A program made the position numbers and the translations under genes. A stretch of DNA of 54,044 bases from Methanoculleus sp. (lineage in GTDB: Archaea > Halobacteriota > Methanomicrobia > Methanomicrobiales > Methanomicrobiaceae), in the NCBI GenBank assembly GCA_011048835.1, contig DSDF01000018.1:1-54044 (forward strand), given 5' to 3'. This document shows, piece by piece, positions 9,116-16,921 of the stretch (its first letter is position 1; each line of letters starts with the position of its first letter). Below the pieces are notes generated by a model. That model saw only the letters and a list, made by a program, of their open reading frames with translations. It was not told where the DNA came from and searched no databases.

Positions 9116-9304
9116 GTAATCATCGCCGTACCGTTCGGCAATCAGTGCGATCACCGGGATGACCCCGAGCCGGCCAACCCTCATGGTGATGATGGAACAA
9201 AGTTGCACCGGATCTGCCATGCCCGGGGAGGTGTCTGCGGTGGTGATCCCCCCAGTGCATATCCCCGACACGATTGCAAAGAGGATCGTACCTGTACCAA
9301 ACAC
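9116..9304 (-). pseudogene. Decayed C-terminal fragment of a TrkH-type potassium transporter
   Basis: Between the NifH-like gene and trkH, the minus strand encodes VSGICTGGITTADTSPGMAD followed by a stretch ending MRVGRLGVIPVIALI. This lines up with the last pore loop and helix of the neighbouring intact TrkH (VSAMCNNGISTGYVSPDM, then MWIGRLEVMAVIVFF). Upstream in a second frame, to about 9468, is a further hydrophobic stretch (RTIEYTLMIAVLDVQ), so the remnant is frameshifted. No start, no N-terminal three quarters and no stop in place are seen. It is a paralogue rather than a copy, since identity is only partial. The whole gap 9020-9492 holds only this remnant and the upstream region of the nitrogenase-like operon. 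Confidence 0.7.
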
Positions 9305-9492
9305 CTGCTGCTGCACATGCAGGACGGCATTCTTTGGACATGGGCGAGACCGCAAGGGACAGATCGATCCTGCACATCGAGGACGGCTATCATCAGGGTG
9401 TATTCTATGGTTCGTAAGGCCGCACCATTCGTCACGGTTCGGGCATATATGTCCAGTATTGGCTCCATTATCCAAAAAGCGGCAATATTTAA

Positions 9493-10953
9493 TTACCTGT
9501 CAAAACCACGCAACAGGCCCATAAAGAAGACGATGACCGCCATCACCTCGAGCCTGCCGATCCACATCACCAGGATGAAGGCGATCTTGGTCAACGGCGT
9601 CATATCCGGGCTGACATAGCCCGTGGAAATCCCGTTGTTGCACATGGCCGAGACCACTTCCATGATCACGTTGCTCGAGTCGAGGGGGCTGGGATCGAAG
9701 TGCATCACCACCACGCTGGTGATGAAGATGGTCAGCAAAAAAAGCATGATGGTGAGCATATTCTTGGAGACTTCGAGTTCGGCAATGTTTTTGGGGATGA
9801 CCTTTCCTTCGTACTTGAAAGGAACGAGCGCCTTGCCGGAGACAAAGACGCGGCGGAACCACCACTTGAGCCCGCGGTACCCGAGGGCAACACGGGAGAG
9901 CTTGATCCCTCCTGCGGTGCTCCCCGACGAGCCCCCTATCAGCATCAGGAGGATCAACGAAAGCACGGTGACGTTGGCCCATGTATGCGGGGAGGTGACC
10001 TGGAACCCGGTGCTCGTCACCGCAGCGACGGTCATGAAAATCCCGTGGCGGATTGCCGTGGGAATGTCGAGCTGGTTGATGGTGACGAGGTCGAAGGTGA
10101 GCACGCAGAACCCGGCGAAAATGAGGACGAATAGCAGGCGCGCCTGCGCGTCCACGAACAGGCTCGGCCATTTCCTGCGCCATGAGAGGTAGTAGAGCTT
10201 GAACGGCAGGGCTCCTGCGATCATGACCGGGACGATGAGCATCTCGAGCAGGGGGTTGTTGTAGTAGGGGATCCCCTCGGCGTGCACGGAGAAGCCTCCC
10301 GTGGCGATGGCCACCAGCGCGATATTGAGTGCGTCCCAGAGGGGGATGCCGGAGAGCTTGATGAGCAGGATGGAGCAGAGGGTGAGGATGACATAGATCT
10401 TCCACATCTGGAACCCGGTGGCAACCACGCTGGGCATGAAGGCTTCGGTCCTGCCTTCCGAGCGGTAGAGCCTCGATGGGGTGAGCCCCGAACGGGTGGC
10501 CATGGCGATGGTGAAAGCGACGATCCCGATCCCCCCCAGCCACTGCATGAGCGATCGCCAGATGAGAAGAGTTTTGGGCATATCGTCGATCGAGGGGCTG
10601 AGGGTCATCCCGGTGTCCGTCCACCCCGACATCGCCTCAAACACGCTGTCGAGGTACGGCATGCCCCACCCGAGGGTGAACGGGATGGCTCCTATGAGCG
10701 CACAGATCAGCCAGATCAGTGCGACCGCAAAAAGGGCCTGGCTCAGACGGGCTTCTTTTCCGCTGGAGGGAACCATCAGCAGCAGGGTTCCCAGCACGAA
10801 GAGCGTGACCGGCACTGTTGCCATGGGAACGAACATCTCCCATTCACCGTAAATGATGGTGATAATGAGAGGGAGGCAGGTGCCAATGCTGATAAACCTG
10901 AGGATATTCCCAATATCATCTGCAATGATCGAGAACTGCTCGATCCTATCCAT
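9493..10953 (-). CDS. trkH: TrkH/KtrB-family potassium uptake channel subunit
   Basis: A 486-residue membrane protein of the Trk/Ktr/HKT superfamily that moves potassium through four pseudo-repeated pore loops. The four filter segments are visible: GWTDTGMT (about 110), IATGGFSV (about 216), TSTGFQVT (about 315) and CNNGISTG near the C-terminus. GGSSGSTAGGIK, a typical TrkH signature, precedes the last third. It starts at ATG 10953 and ends at 9493, full length. No TrkA gating subunit is in the window, so it must be supplied elsewhere. A damaged paralogue fragment lies directly downstream. Gene order suggests it is transcribed alone. Confidence 0.93.
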   Translation of the reverse strand: MDRIEQFSIIADDIGNILRFISIGTCLPLIITIIYGEWEMFVPMATVPVTLFVLGTLLLMVPSSGKEARLSQALFAVALIWLICALIGAIPFTLGWGMPYLDSVFEAMSGWTDTGMTLSPSIDDMPKTLLIWRSLMQWLGGIGIVAFTIAMATRSGLTPSRLYRSEGRTEAFMPSVVATGFQMWKIYVILTLCSILLIKLSGIPLWDALNIALVAIATGGFSVHAEGIPYYNNPLLEMLIVPVMIAGALPFKLYYLSWRRKWPSLFVDAQARLLFVLIFAGFCVLTFDLVTINQLDIPTAIRHGIFMTVAAVTSTGFQVTSPHTWANVTVLSLILLMLIGGSSGSTAGGIKLSRVALGYRGLKWWFRRVFVSGKALVPFKYEGKVIPKNIAELEVSKNMLTIMLFLLTIFITSVVVMHFDPSPLDSSNVIMEVVSAMCNNGISTGYVSPDMTPLTKIAFILVMWIGRLEVMAVIVFFMGLLRGFDR

Positions 10954-11022
10954 TATTACTCAATACACTGCGCCGCTATTATGGTTTGTTCATTGGCACC
11001 TTTCTCGCGGGGATGAGGGGGA

Positions 11023-12291
11023 TCAAAAGGGATCGCAGACAAATGCGGTGGAAGAGATGGTATCGCCGAGTCCTGCTGTTTTTCTGACCGGAACTGAGAG
11101 CAATGCCGGAACAATCAGGACCATGCGCTCCCCGTCGTCGTATATCCCCGGCAATACTGGAGGGGGGAGCGACTCTGCGGCATTCCTGAGGATATCGCCA
11201 ATCCTGGGGAGCAGAATCCTCCGGTCGCCTCCCGCCCGGGCGCACGCGGCGCGCGCTGCCGCCATCAGTGCGTCGCGTGCGCCTGCCGGGTGACTGATGG
11301 GGAGGGAATGGACAAGCACCGAAAGGCCGTAGGTATGCAGGTGGAGGCGTTGCACCCCCAGGGAGCGGTGTGCGGTCAGGGCGCCTTCCACGAGGCCCGG
11401 GGGGTCGAAGTGGCCGCCACCGGGGGGCGGGGCAGGTTCCCTGCCGAGCGATGTAAGGATAAGCCCAAGTTCCTGTTCATTGCACCCCACACTGTGGGCT
11501 TCGGGGAGCACCCGCCGCGTGAGCATCGCCAGCACCTCCTCGTGATCGATGGTGACGCATTCGATGTGACTGCGAAAGGAAGAAAAGGCCCGGTGCATGG
11601 CGCGCAGCTGGTTGCGCGCTTCAAGAAATTCCTCCTCCGTGGTGAGATACTGGTAGCCGGAGAAAAATCCCCGTGTGCAGGGGATAACCAGTGACGGGAG
11701 CCTTGCAAGGGCATGTGCATCAAACAGTGGTTTTCCCGGATGCGTCTTTGGCGAGGCAATAAAGCGGTTGGCCCTGCGTGCCGCGTCGATGCGTTTCTCG
11801 TCCCCCCCATATTCGAATACCAGGTGAGTATGTCGCTCGTCACAGGGAGGAGGGGCTGTCCCGTCGAGGGGCACGACTCCCCTCTTCTGCAGCATTGTGG
11901 CGCATTCCCTGCATATCCCCGGGACAAAGCAGCGGACATGGGGCACGCCCATGCCGGCGAGATGGACCGAGGCGATCCCCGCCTGTCCGCCGATCTCGGT
12001 CTGCCCGTGTGCGTCGAATGCTGCGACCGCCCTGCGATAGAATGCAGGGTCGTCCACGAACCATTCCTGTGCGGCCCTGCGCTCCATCGACGTCTCCAGC
12101 TTCCGGCGCAACAGGTTGCCGCCCTGAAAGGAAAAGGCGCCGGGAGGGAGATCGTCGACCCTGATGATACGGTCGATGTTGGCGTTGAACCCGACGAATA
12201 CATATTCCGGGAGACGCGCCCGGGCTCTCTCATAGAGGATGCGCCAGGTCTGCTCTTCCCCGGCGTGGAGGGGTGTCTCCCGCTCATTCAC
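11023..12291 (-). CDS. pfkC: ADP-dependent sugar kinase (phosphofructokinase/glucokinase family)
   Basis: A ribokinase-fold enzyme that phosphorylates fructose 6-phosphate or glucose with ADP as donor, used in archaeal sugar metabolism. The 422-residue protein shows FVGFNANIDRI near the N-terminus, GGQAGIA for substrate binding, and the GxGD catalytic motif as AGLGDTISS close to the C-terminus. It is somewhat short for the family (about 450-490). The GTG at 12291 lies 8 bases inside the end of the phosphoribulokinase gene, so the two are co-translated. Pairing with phosphoribulokinase suggests a place in C6/C5 sugar phosphate interconversion. Sugar specificity is not determined by eye. Confidence 0.85.
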   Translation of the reverse strand: MNERETPLHAGEEQTWRILYERARARLPEYVFVGFNANIDRIIRVDDLPPGAFSFQGGNLLRRKLETSMERRAAQEWFVDDPAFYRRAVAAFDAHGQTEIGGQAGIASVHLAGMGVPHVRCFVPGICRECATMLQKRGVVPLDGTAPPPCDERHTHLVFEYGGDEKRIDAARRANRFIASPKTHPGKPLFDAHALARLPSLVIPCTRGFFSGYQYLTTEEEFLEARNQLRAMHRAFSSFRSHIECVTIDHEEVLAMLTRRVLPEAHSVGCNEQELGLILTSLGREPAPPPGGGHFDPPGLVEGALTAHRSLGVQRLHLHTYGLSVLVHSLPISHPAGARDALMAAARAACARAGGDRRILLPRIGDILRNAAESLPPPVLPGIYDDGERMVLIVPALLSVPVRKTAGLGDTISSTAFVCDPF

Positions 12292-13282
12292 CTTCCGCGT
12301 CACCCCGCATCGCGATATAGATGCGTTTGTTGATGATCCGCCACGAGAGAATGAGCTGGATGACGTCGGACGCATTGACGTACGAACGCCCGGCGAACAT
12401 GGAGACGGGGTGCACGCCGGTCTGCTCTTCCACGGTGCGCTCCAGCCGGTGTATCACCCCGTACTGCAGTTCCCCGTCGAAGGTGATTGCCCCCATCCTC
12501 CGCCCGTCAAGGTATTGCTCGCGGAATTCGAGGAGAAAATCCCGGTCCGAGAGTGAGCACATGGAGAAGAGATCAAAGGTGAGACTGATATTCTCGATCG
12601 TCCGGTCCTGTTTTTCCTGCAGCAGGGTCACCGCATAGATGTTGTCGCTGTCCCCCTTCTCCCGGCCGTACCGGGAAAACGCGATGGAGATGATCGCATC
12701 GGCCACCCCGCGCTGGGGCGCGACATACGCCCGGTAATCCGGCTCCCGGACCTCCATCTCCCTGAGAACCTCTTCTTTTGCATACCCCCGCCGTCGCATG
12801 TCCCGCGCCAGTTTCCAGGACGCTTTCACCTCATCCGCGGGATCCACGAAAATGGTGAAGTCGAGAAGCCTGCGAAGCGCCGGTGTGGCGAATGTGTGGA
12901 GCCCCTCGAGAATGAGGATCTTTGTGGGGGTAAAAGGGACCGGCGGCTCGATGGTGCCGGTGGTGTGGTTGTAGACCGGTTTTTCGATGGTCTTTCCCTG
13001 TTTGAGATCGGCGAGGTGTTTGACGAGCAGGTCGAAGTCGTTGGCCTGCGGCGAGAGGGGGGTGATGTTTCGTTCCCGCCGCTGGGTGCGGTCGTAGATA
13101 TGGTAGTCATCGAGAGAGATGGTCGAGGTCAGCCCTTCACCGAATATTTCGCGGATCACGCGTGTAAACGTGGTCTTGCCCGAGCCGCTGTCGCCGGCGA
13201 CCCCTATGGCGAAGATCACGGGCGAGGTTGCTATGACATCCTTGAAATTCAATTGCTCCGTCATGGTCTTCGGTAGTGTCAT
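12284..13282 (-). CDS. prk: Archaeal phosphoribulokinase
   Basis: A P-loop kinase of the phosphoribulokinase/uridine kinase family, 332 residues from ATG 13282 (a second ATG, at 13264, would give 326). GVAGDSGSGKTTFTR at residues 27-41 is the Walker A region; SLDDYHIYDR and LILEGLHTF follow as in plant and cyanobacterial phosphoribulokinase. The length and the C-terminal extension (VIHRLERTVEEQTG onward) set it apart from the roughly 210-residue uridine kinases. They fit the enzyme shown in Methanospirillum hungatei to make ribulose 1,5-bisphosphate for form III RuBisCO. It overlaps the ADP-dependent kinase gene by 8 bases. RuBisCO itself is not in this window. Confidence 0.85.
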   Translation of the reverse strand: MTLPKTMTEQLNFKDVIATSPVIFAIGVAGDSGSGKTTFTRVIREIFGEGLTSTISLDDYHIYDRTQRRERNITPLSPQANDFDLLVKHLADLKQGKTIEKPVYNHTTGTIEPPVPFTPTKILILEGLHTFATPALRRLLDFTIFVDPADEVKASWKLARDMRRRGYAKEEVLREMEVREPDYRAYVAPQRGVADAIISIAFSRYGREKGDSDNIYAVTLLQEKQDRTIENISLTFDLFSMCSLSDRDFLLEFREQYLDGRRMGAITFDGELQYGVIHRLERTVEEQTGVHPVSMFAGRSYVNASDVIQLILSWRIINKRIYIAMRGDAEGE

Positions 13283-13553
13283 GGCATATGCGGGTGGTTG
13301 CCGGGGCGGCTCTGCAGGGTGCAGGGGCCGGATGGGTGCAGGTGCAGCCAGCCGGTTCGCTGCCAGCAGGGCACGGGATTTCCCGGGGAGTGTGCGTGAG
13401 TCCCGGGCTATCCTCCCGCCGGTTGTTCCTCGATGGTTTCCGTCGCACGCCGAAGACGGCAAGGCTCCCTCCGCTCGCGCAGCAGCATCATCGCAGCGCT
13501 CGCGTTCGGGGCAGTGGAAATTTCGAGGACTCGGTCCCTGATTTTTCTGTGGT

Positions 13554-14738
13554 TCAGACGATGGTGTAGTCGTGATGTCGTTTAAGAATTTCGTCGGCGA
13601 GATGCTCGAGCTGGCGCATATCCTCCTCCATTGCCTGTCCCCTGATGTACACCGGGTCGAGCATGTCGGCCTTGAGGTTGGAAAGCATGTCGGTGATTGC
13701 CTGAACGGTCTTGCCCCCCCACCCAAATGAGCCGATGATACCGACACTCCGCGTCTTGGGTTTGAGCATATTGACCAGGAAGGCTGCATACACGATTTTC
13801 GGGTGCGGGCCGAACAGGACGGTGGGGGAGGCGATGACCACAGTTGCCGCGTCCACGAGGGCCATGGCGATACTGCCGGTGTCCGCAGAGGCGAGGTTGA
13901 AAGGCTTCACCCGCACCCCCCGCTCGATCAGCGCTTCGGTGAGGTATTCGACCATCTGCTGGGTGCTCCCGTGCATCGAGATATACGGGATGAGCACCAT
14001 GTTCTTGACCTCGTCGCTCACCCAGTGCCGGTAGATGTCAAGGATGCGCCCGGGGTTGTCATGGATCGGCCCGTGGCTGGGGGCGATCAGCGTGGGATTG
14101 AGCCCCTCGACCCGGTCGATATAGTTCCCGATCACGTGGCGAAACGGCATCATGATCTCCGCGAAATACCGTTTCGCTGATTGTTCGATGGCATGGTCGT
14201 CCTGCACGTAGAGGTCGCTTGTGGCGAGGTGCGAGCCGAAGAGATCGCAGGAGAAGAGGATGCCGTCTTCACGCAGGTAGGTGAGCATGGTGTCGGGCCA
14301 GTGCACCCATGGCGCATGCAGGAATTCAAGCGTTCTGTCACCGAGCGAAATGGTGGCCCCGTCCTCCACCACCTGCACCCGCTCCTCCGGGATCAGGAGG
14401 AGACTGCAAATCAGTTCCTTCCCCTTTTCGGTGGCGAGCACCGTCGCCATGGGAAAGAGCTCGAGGAGGATGGGGAGTGAGCCGGAGTGGTCCTGCTCGG
14501 CATGATTGATGATCACGTAATCAATGCAGCCCACGCCGAGACGGGCGATATTGGTGATGAATTCTTCTTCATACGATGGATCGGCCGTATCGATGAGGGC
14601 GGTCTTCTCACCGCCCTGCACCAGGTAGGCGTTGTAGGTCGTGCCGTCGGGGGTAGGGATGAGTTCATCAAACACCTGCCGGTCCCAGTCGATCACCCCG
14701 AGGGCATGGACGTGGTCGTTGATCTCTCTCGCCGCCAT
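13554..14738 (-). CDS. fprA: F420H2 oxidase (flavodiiron protein FprA)
   Basis: A cytoplasmic flavodiiron enzyme that reduces oxygen to water, in methanogens with F420H2 as donor. The 394-residue protein has a metallo-beta-lactamase domain with diiron ligands HAEQDHSG (H79, E81, D83, H84) and further histidines around HAPWVHWPDT and SHGPIH. A flavodoxin domain follows (SMHGSTQQM near residue 256). The start is the ATG at 14738, because upstream in-frame codons belong to rubredoxin DNA. It is the last gene after two rubredoxin genes, separated by one base from the nearer one. The operon fits oxygen detoxification, with rubredoxin as possible electron carrier. Confidence 0.93.
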   Translation of the reverse strand: MAAREINDHVHALGVIDWDRQVFDELIPTPDGTTYNAYLVQGGEKTALIDTADPSYEEEFITNIARLGVGCIDYVIINHAEQDHSGSLPILLELFPMATVLATEKGKELICSLLLIPEERVQVVEDGATISLGDRTLEFLHAPWVHWPDTMLTYLREDGILFSCDLFGSHLATSDLYVQDDHAIEQSAKRYFAEIMMPFRHVIGNYIDRVEGLNPTLIAPSHGPIHDNPGRILDIYRHWVSDEVKNMVLIPYISMHGSTQQMVEYLTEALIERGVRVKPFNLASADTGSIAMALVDAATVVIASPTVLFGPHPKIVYAAFLVNMLKPKTRSVGIIGSFGWGGKTVQAITDMLSNLKADMLDPVYIRGQAMEEDMRQLEHLADEILKRHHDYTIV

Positions 14739-14739
14739 A

Positions 14740-14904
14740 TCACGCGACCTCCGTAAACTTCGATTTGTCCGCGGCGCAAACCGGGCAGACCCAGGTATCG
14801 GGGAGATCCTCAAACGGCGTTCCGGGCTCAATGCCTCCTTCCCCTTTGTCAGGATTATAGATGTGGCCACAGATCTGGCACCGCATCGTTCGGTATGCGC
14901 TCAT
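14740..14904 (-). CDS. Rubredoxin (54 residues)
   Basis: A small one-iron electron carrier. The 54-residue frame starts at ATG 14904 and reads [16 protein letters not shown] at its N-terminus. The four iron ligands are in CQICG and [11 protein letters not shown], with [14 protein letters not shown] between, as in classical rubredoxins. Its ATG overlaps the stop of the preceding rubredoxin gene (ATGA), and its stop ends one base before fprA starts. The gene is easily missed because of its size. It probably feeds FprA or a peroxide or superoxide reductase encoded elsewhere. Confidence 0.95.
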   Translation of the reverse strand: MSAYRTMRCQICGHIYNPDKGEGGIEPGTPFEDLPDTWVCPVCAADKSKFTEVA

Positions 14905-15074
14905 GATCCTTCAATCTCCATCTTTACAAACCGCCTTTTCGACGCACCGCACCGGGGACAGGCCCATGCCTGTGGGAGATCCTCAAACGGCGTTCCCTTG
15001 GAGATGCCGGATGAGGCATCGCCGATCCGTGCATCATAGACATATCCGCATTTTTCGCATTTCCAGACTTCCAT
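14901..15074 (-). CDS. Rubredoxin (57 residues)
   Basis: Second rubredoxin, first gene of the rubredoxin-rubredoxin-fprA operon. The 57-residue protein has CEKCGYVYD and [11 protein letters not shown] iron-ligand pairs around [14 protein letters not shown]. The ATG at 15074 follows a good ribosome-binding site (AGGTGGAG, about 4 bases before); a GTG three codons upstream is less likely. The C-terminus adds a short tail after the standard fold. It overlaps the next rubredoxin by four bases. The two share the core but differ elsewhere, so this is an old duplication and not a repeat artefact. Confidence 0.95.
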   Translation of the reverse strand: MEVWKCEKCGYVYDARIGDASSGISKGTPFEDLPQAWACPRCGASKRRFVKMEIEGS

Positions 15075-15238
15075 GCACTCCACCTGTGGGGGTTTTTTCG
15101 TTCATTCATGCGTGCATCCCGTGCCGGTCTGGAGAGGGATGCGCTCCCGGCCGTCCTCGAGGTGAGATCACCGATTGCCGCCCCGAGGAGGATGCAGTGC
15201 GGAAAAATTGATATTTGTATATTTATGTATTGGGGTGG

Positions 15239-15469
15239 TTATTCGTCGATTCTATAGGCGTCTCTCTCACGGTTTCGCTGGAGAAAGTAATGGCAGAACT
15301 CTTCTGCCTCCCCCGAATCGATGAGATCCTGCTTTTCCCTCATGAGGTCTTCAATCTCCTCATAGAGTTCCAGGATGTCCTCTTTCGCAAGCTCTATCCG
15401 TCGTTCGACCTCGTCGATCCTGGTCACGCAGTCGTCAAAATACTGGTCATAATAAAACTTTTTTTTCAC
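15239..15469 (-). CDS. Small coiled-coil protein of unknown function
   Basis: A 76-residue, strongly charged protein starting at GTG 15469. Residues 10-55 form heptad-rich helix (RIDEVERRIELAKEDILELY), followed by MREKQDLIDSGEAEEFCHYF. No known domain is recognised. A longer frame upstream to 15574 exists, but its extra 35 residues look like non-coding DNA. It stands alone between the rubredoxin operon (15074) and the damaged gdh. The flanking gaps 15075-15238 and 15470-15623 show nothing else. Confidence 0.55.
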   Translation of the reverse strand: MKKKFYYDQYFDDCVTRIDEVERRIELAKEDILELYEEIEDLMREKQDLIDSGEAEEFCHYFLQRNRERDAYRIDE

Positions 15470-15623
15470 GCTTTCACCCGGAGCTCTCCTTTCTGCGTTT
15501 GTTCGCAGTGCGTAATGAATGTAGCACCATGCCGGCATGGCCGGGGTGGAATGCCGATCCTGCCGGATTTTCATCGAAGGATGCCCGGATGCCGGGATAC
15601 CGCTCTCGCCACCGCAGTGTCGT

Positions 15624-16752
15624 TCACGGATGGGTGGGGAGGCACTGTTCTGTCCCTATCCATCCCCGGTAGTCCATCGCACCGCCCGTCCGCTCGACGG
15701 CGAGCGTAGGGGTTGCCTGCCGCATCGGCACCCACCAGGTTCGGGAGAAGTCTGTGACCGCCCGGTATGCGGCGGTCACCTTTTCACCGGGCCGGCGGAA
15801 TACCTCGGCTTCGGACCAGTGGTCCAGTGTGCGGTTCTGGATCATCTCGATGCAGGAGACGATCACCCCGCCGCCGTTGCAGAGAAAATCGGGAACAATG
15901 TGAATGCCGCTCTGGTCGAGCATTTCATCGGTTTCTGTCGTCGTCGGGCCGTTCGCGAGGTCCGCAACGATTCTTGCCCCGACCCGTTCGGCGTTCTCTA
16001 TGGTGATGACATTCTCAACCGCCGCCGGGTCGGGCCGGTCTATCGCGCCGTTGCCGTCGCTTACGGCCACGACCTCCGCGTCGTAGTGCGCCGCCCCCGG
16101 AGATGCTGCCGAATGCCTGACGTTGCCGAATCCCCGGATGACCACCGTTGCGGCGGCGAGGTCCATTCCCATGCCCGCTGCCGCTTCCCTGACGGTTATC
16201 AATCCGCCCCGCGCCGTAGCATCGTGGCGCCCTTCCGATCCCCCGAGGCTGACCGGCTTTCCGGTGGCGCCCGTGACATGTGCGTATTCGTCCAGCATCC
16301 ATGCCATGACGGTCGGGGTGGTGGAGACGTCCGGTGCGGGGATGGTTGCACTCCTGGCCGATAAACCGGCACATCGACTGCATATACGGCCTGCTCAGGC
16401 GTTCGCGTTCGGCCTCCGAGAGCTCCTTCGGGTTGCAGATCACCCCGCCATTGCTCCGCCGAGTGGCAGGTCGTGCAGCGCGCATTTCCAGGTCATGATG
16501 GCGGCAAGGCCGCTCTGGTATCGATGGTTTCGTCGGGATGGAACCTGATGCCGTCCCTGGTCGGGCCCCGGGCTTGGTGCACTGCACCCTGAATCCCTGG
16601 TACGGCCGGATTGAACCGTCGTCCAAGCTCACCGGGATCCACAGGTGCACCTCCCGCATGGGCATCTTCAGGATGCCCTCCACATCAGGGCTCTGGTTCA
16701 GCCCGAGAGCGAAGTTGCAGATCTGACGCTTTACGACGCCAAAGAAATCCAT
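15624..16752 (-). pseudogene. gdhA: Glutamate dehydrogenase pseudogene
   Basis: Recognisable Glu/Leu/Phe/Val dehydrogenase broken across frames. From ATG 16752 one frame gives ILKMPMREVHLWIPVSLDDG and GFRVQCTKPGARPGT. The expected GIRFHPDETID, then LAAIMTWKCALHDLPLGGAM, then GGVICNPKELSEAE each sit in a different frame. After IGQECNHP the frame changes again to MAWMLDEYAHVTGATGKPVS and runs to 15624. The catalytic region is thus interrupted by at least four shifts. About 40-50 residues are also missing between VVAVSDGNGAIDRPDP and AAVENVITIENA. The C-terminus (AMDYRGWI) is near the natural end. Ammonia assimilation must rely on other enzymes, such as glutamine synthetase with glutamate synthase. 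Confidence 0.88.
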
Positions 16753-16851
16753 CGCCGCTCCCACGCTCCTTCAATGGAATAGTATGGGGGAGGGGGGCAT
16801 CGACCAACCGGTGGATCTGCAAGGCCTCGTGTCCCTTCCCCGATACAATAT

Positions 16852-16861
16852 GCTATATAGC
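16852..16861 (+). promoter_or_regulatory. TATA-like box upstream of the U32-family gene
   Basis: GCTATATAGC, a perfect 10-bp palindrome containing a TATA core, lies about 61 bp before the ATG at 16922 in the 169-bp gap after the gdh pseudogene start. Spacing would give a leader of roughly 35 bases. No other candidate is seen in the gap. Confidence 0.4.
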
Positions 16862-16921
16862 CACTTCTCCCACCTCTGATGCAACAGTGCCGTCCGTTCC
16901 GGCGGCGGTACGGAGCCTTTC

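Noticed and set aside
13276-13569. Plus-strand open frame in the gap between prk and fprA
   Set aside because: Low-complexity, arginine- and proline-rich translation typical of noncoding high-GC DNA, with no recognisable motif.
15239-15574. Longer form of the small coiled-coil protein (111 residues)
   Set aside because: The extra N-terminal 35 residues look like noncoding DNA; the GTG at 15469 gives a clean helical protein.
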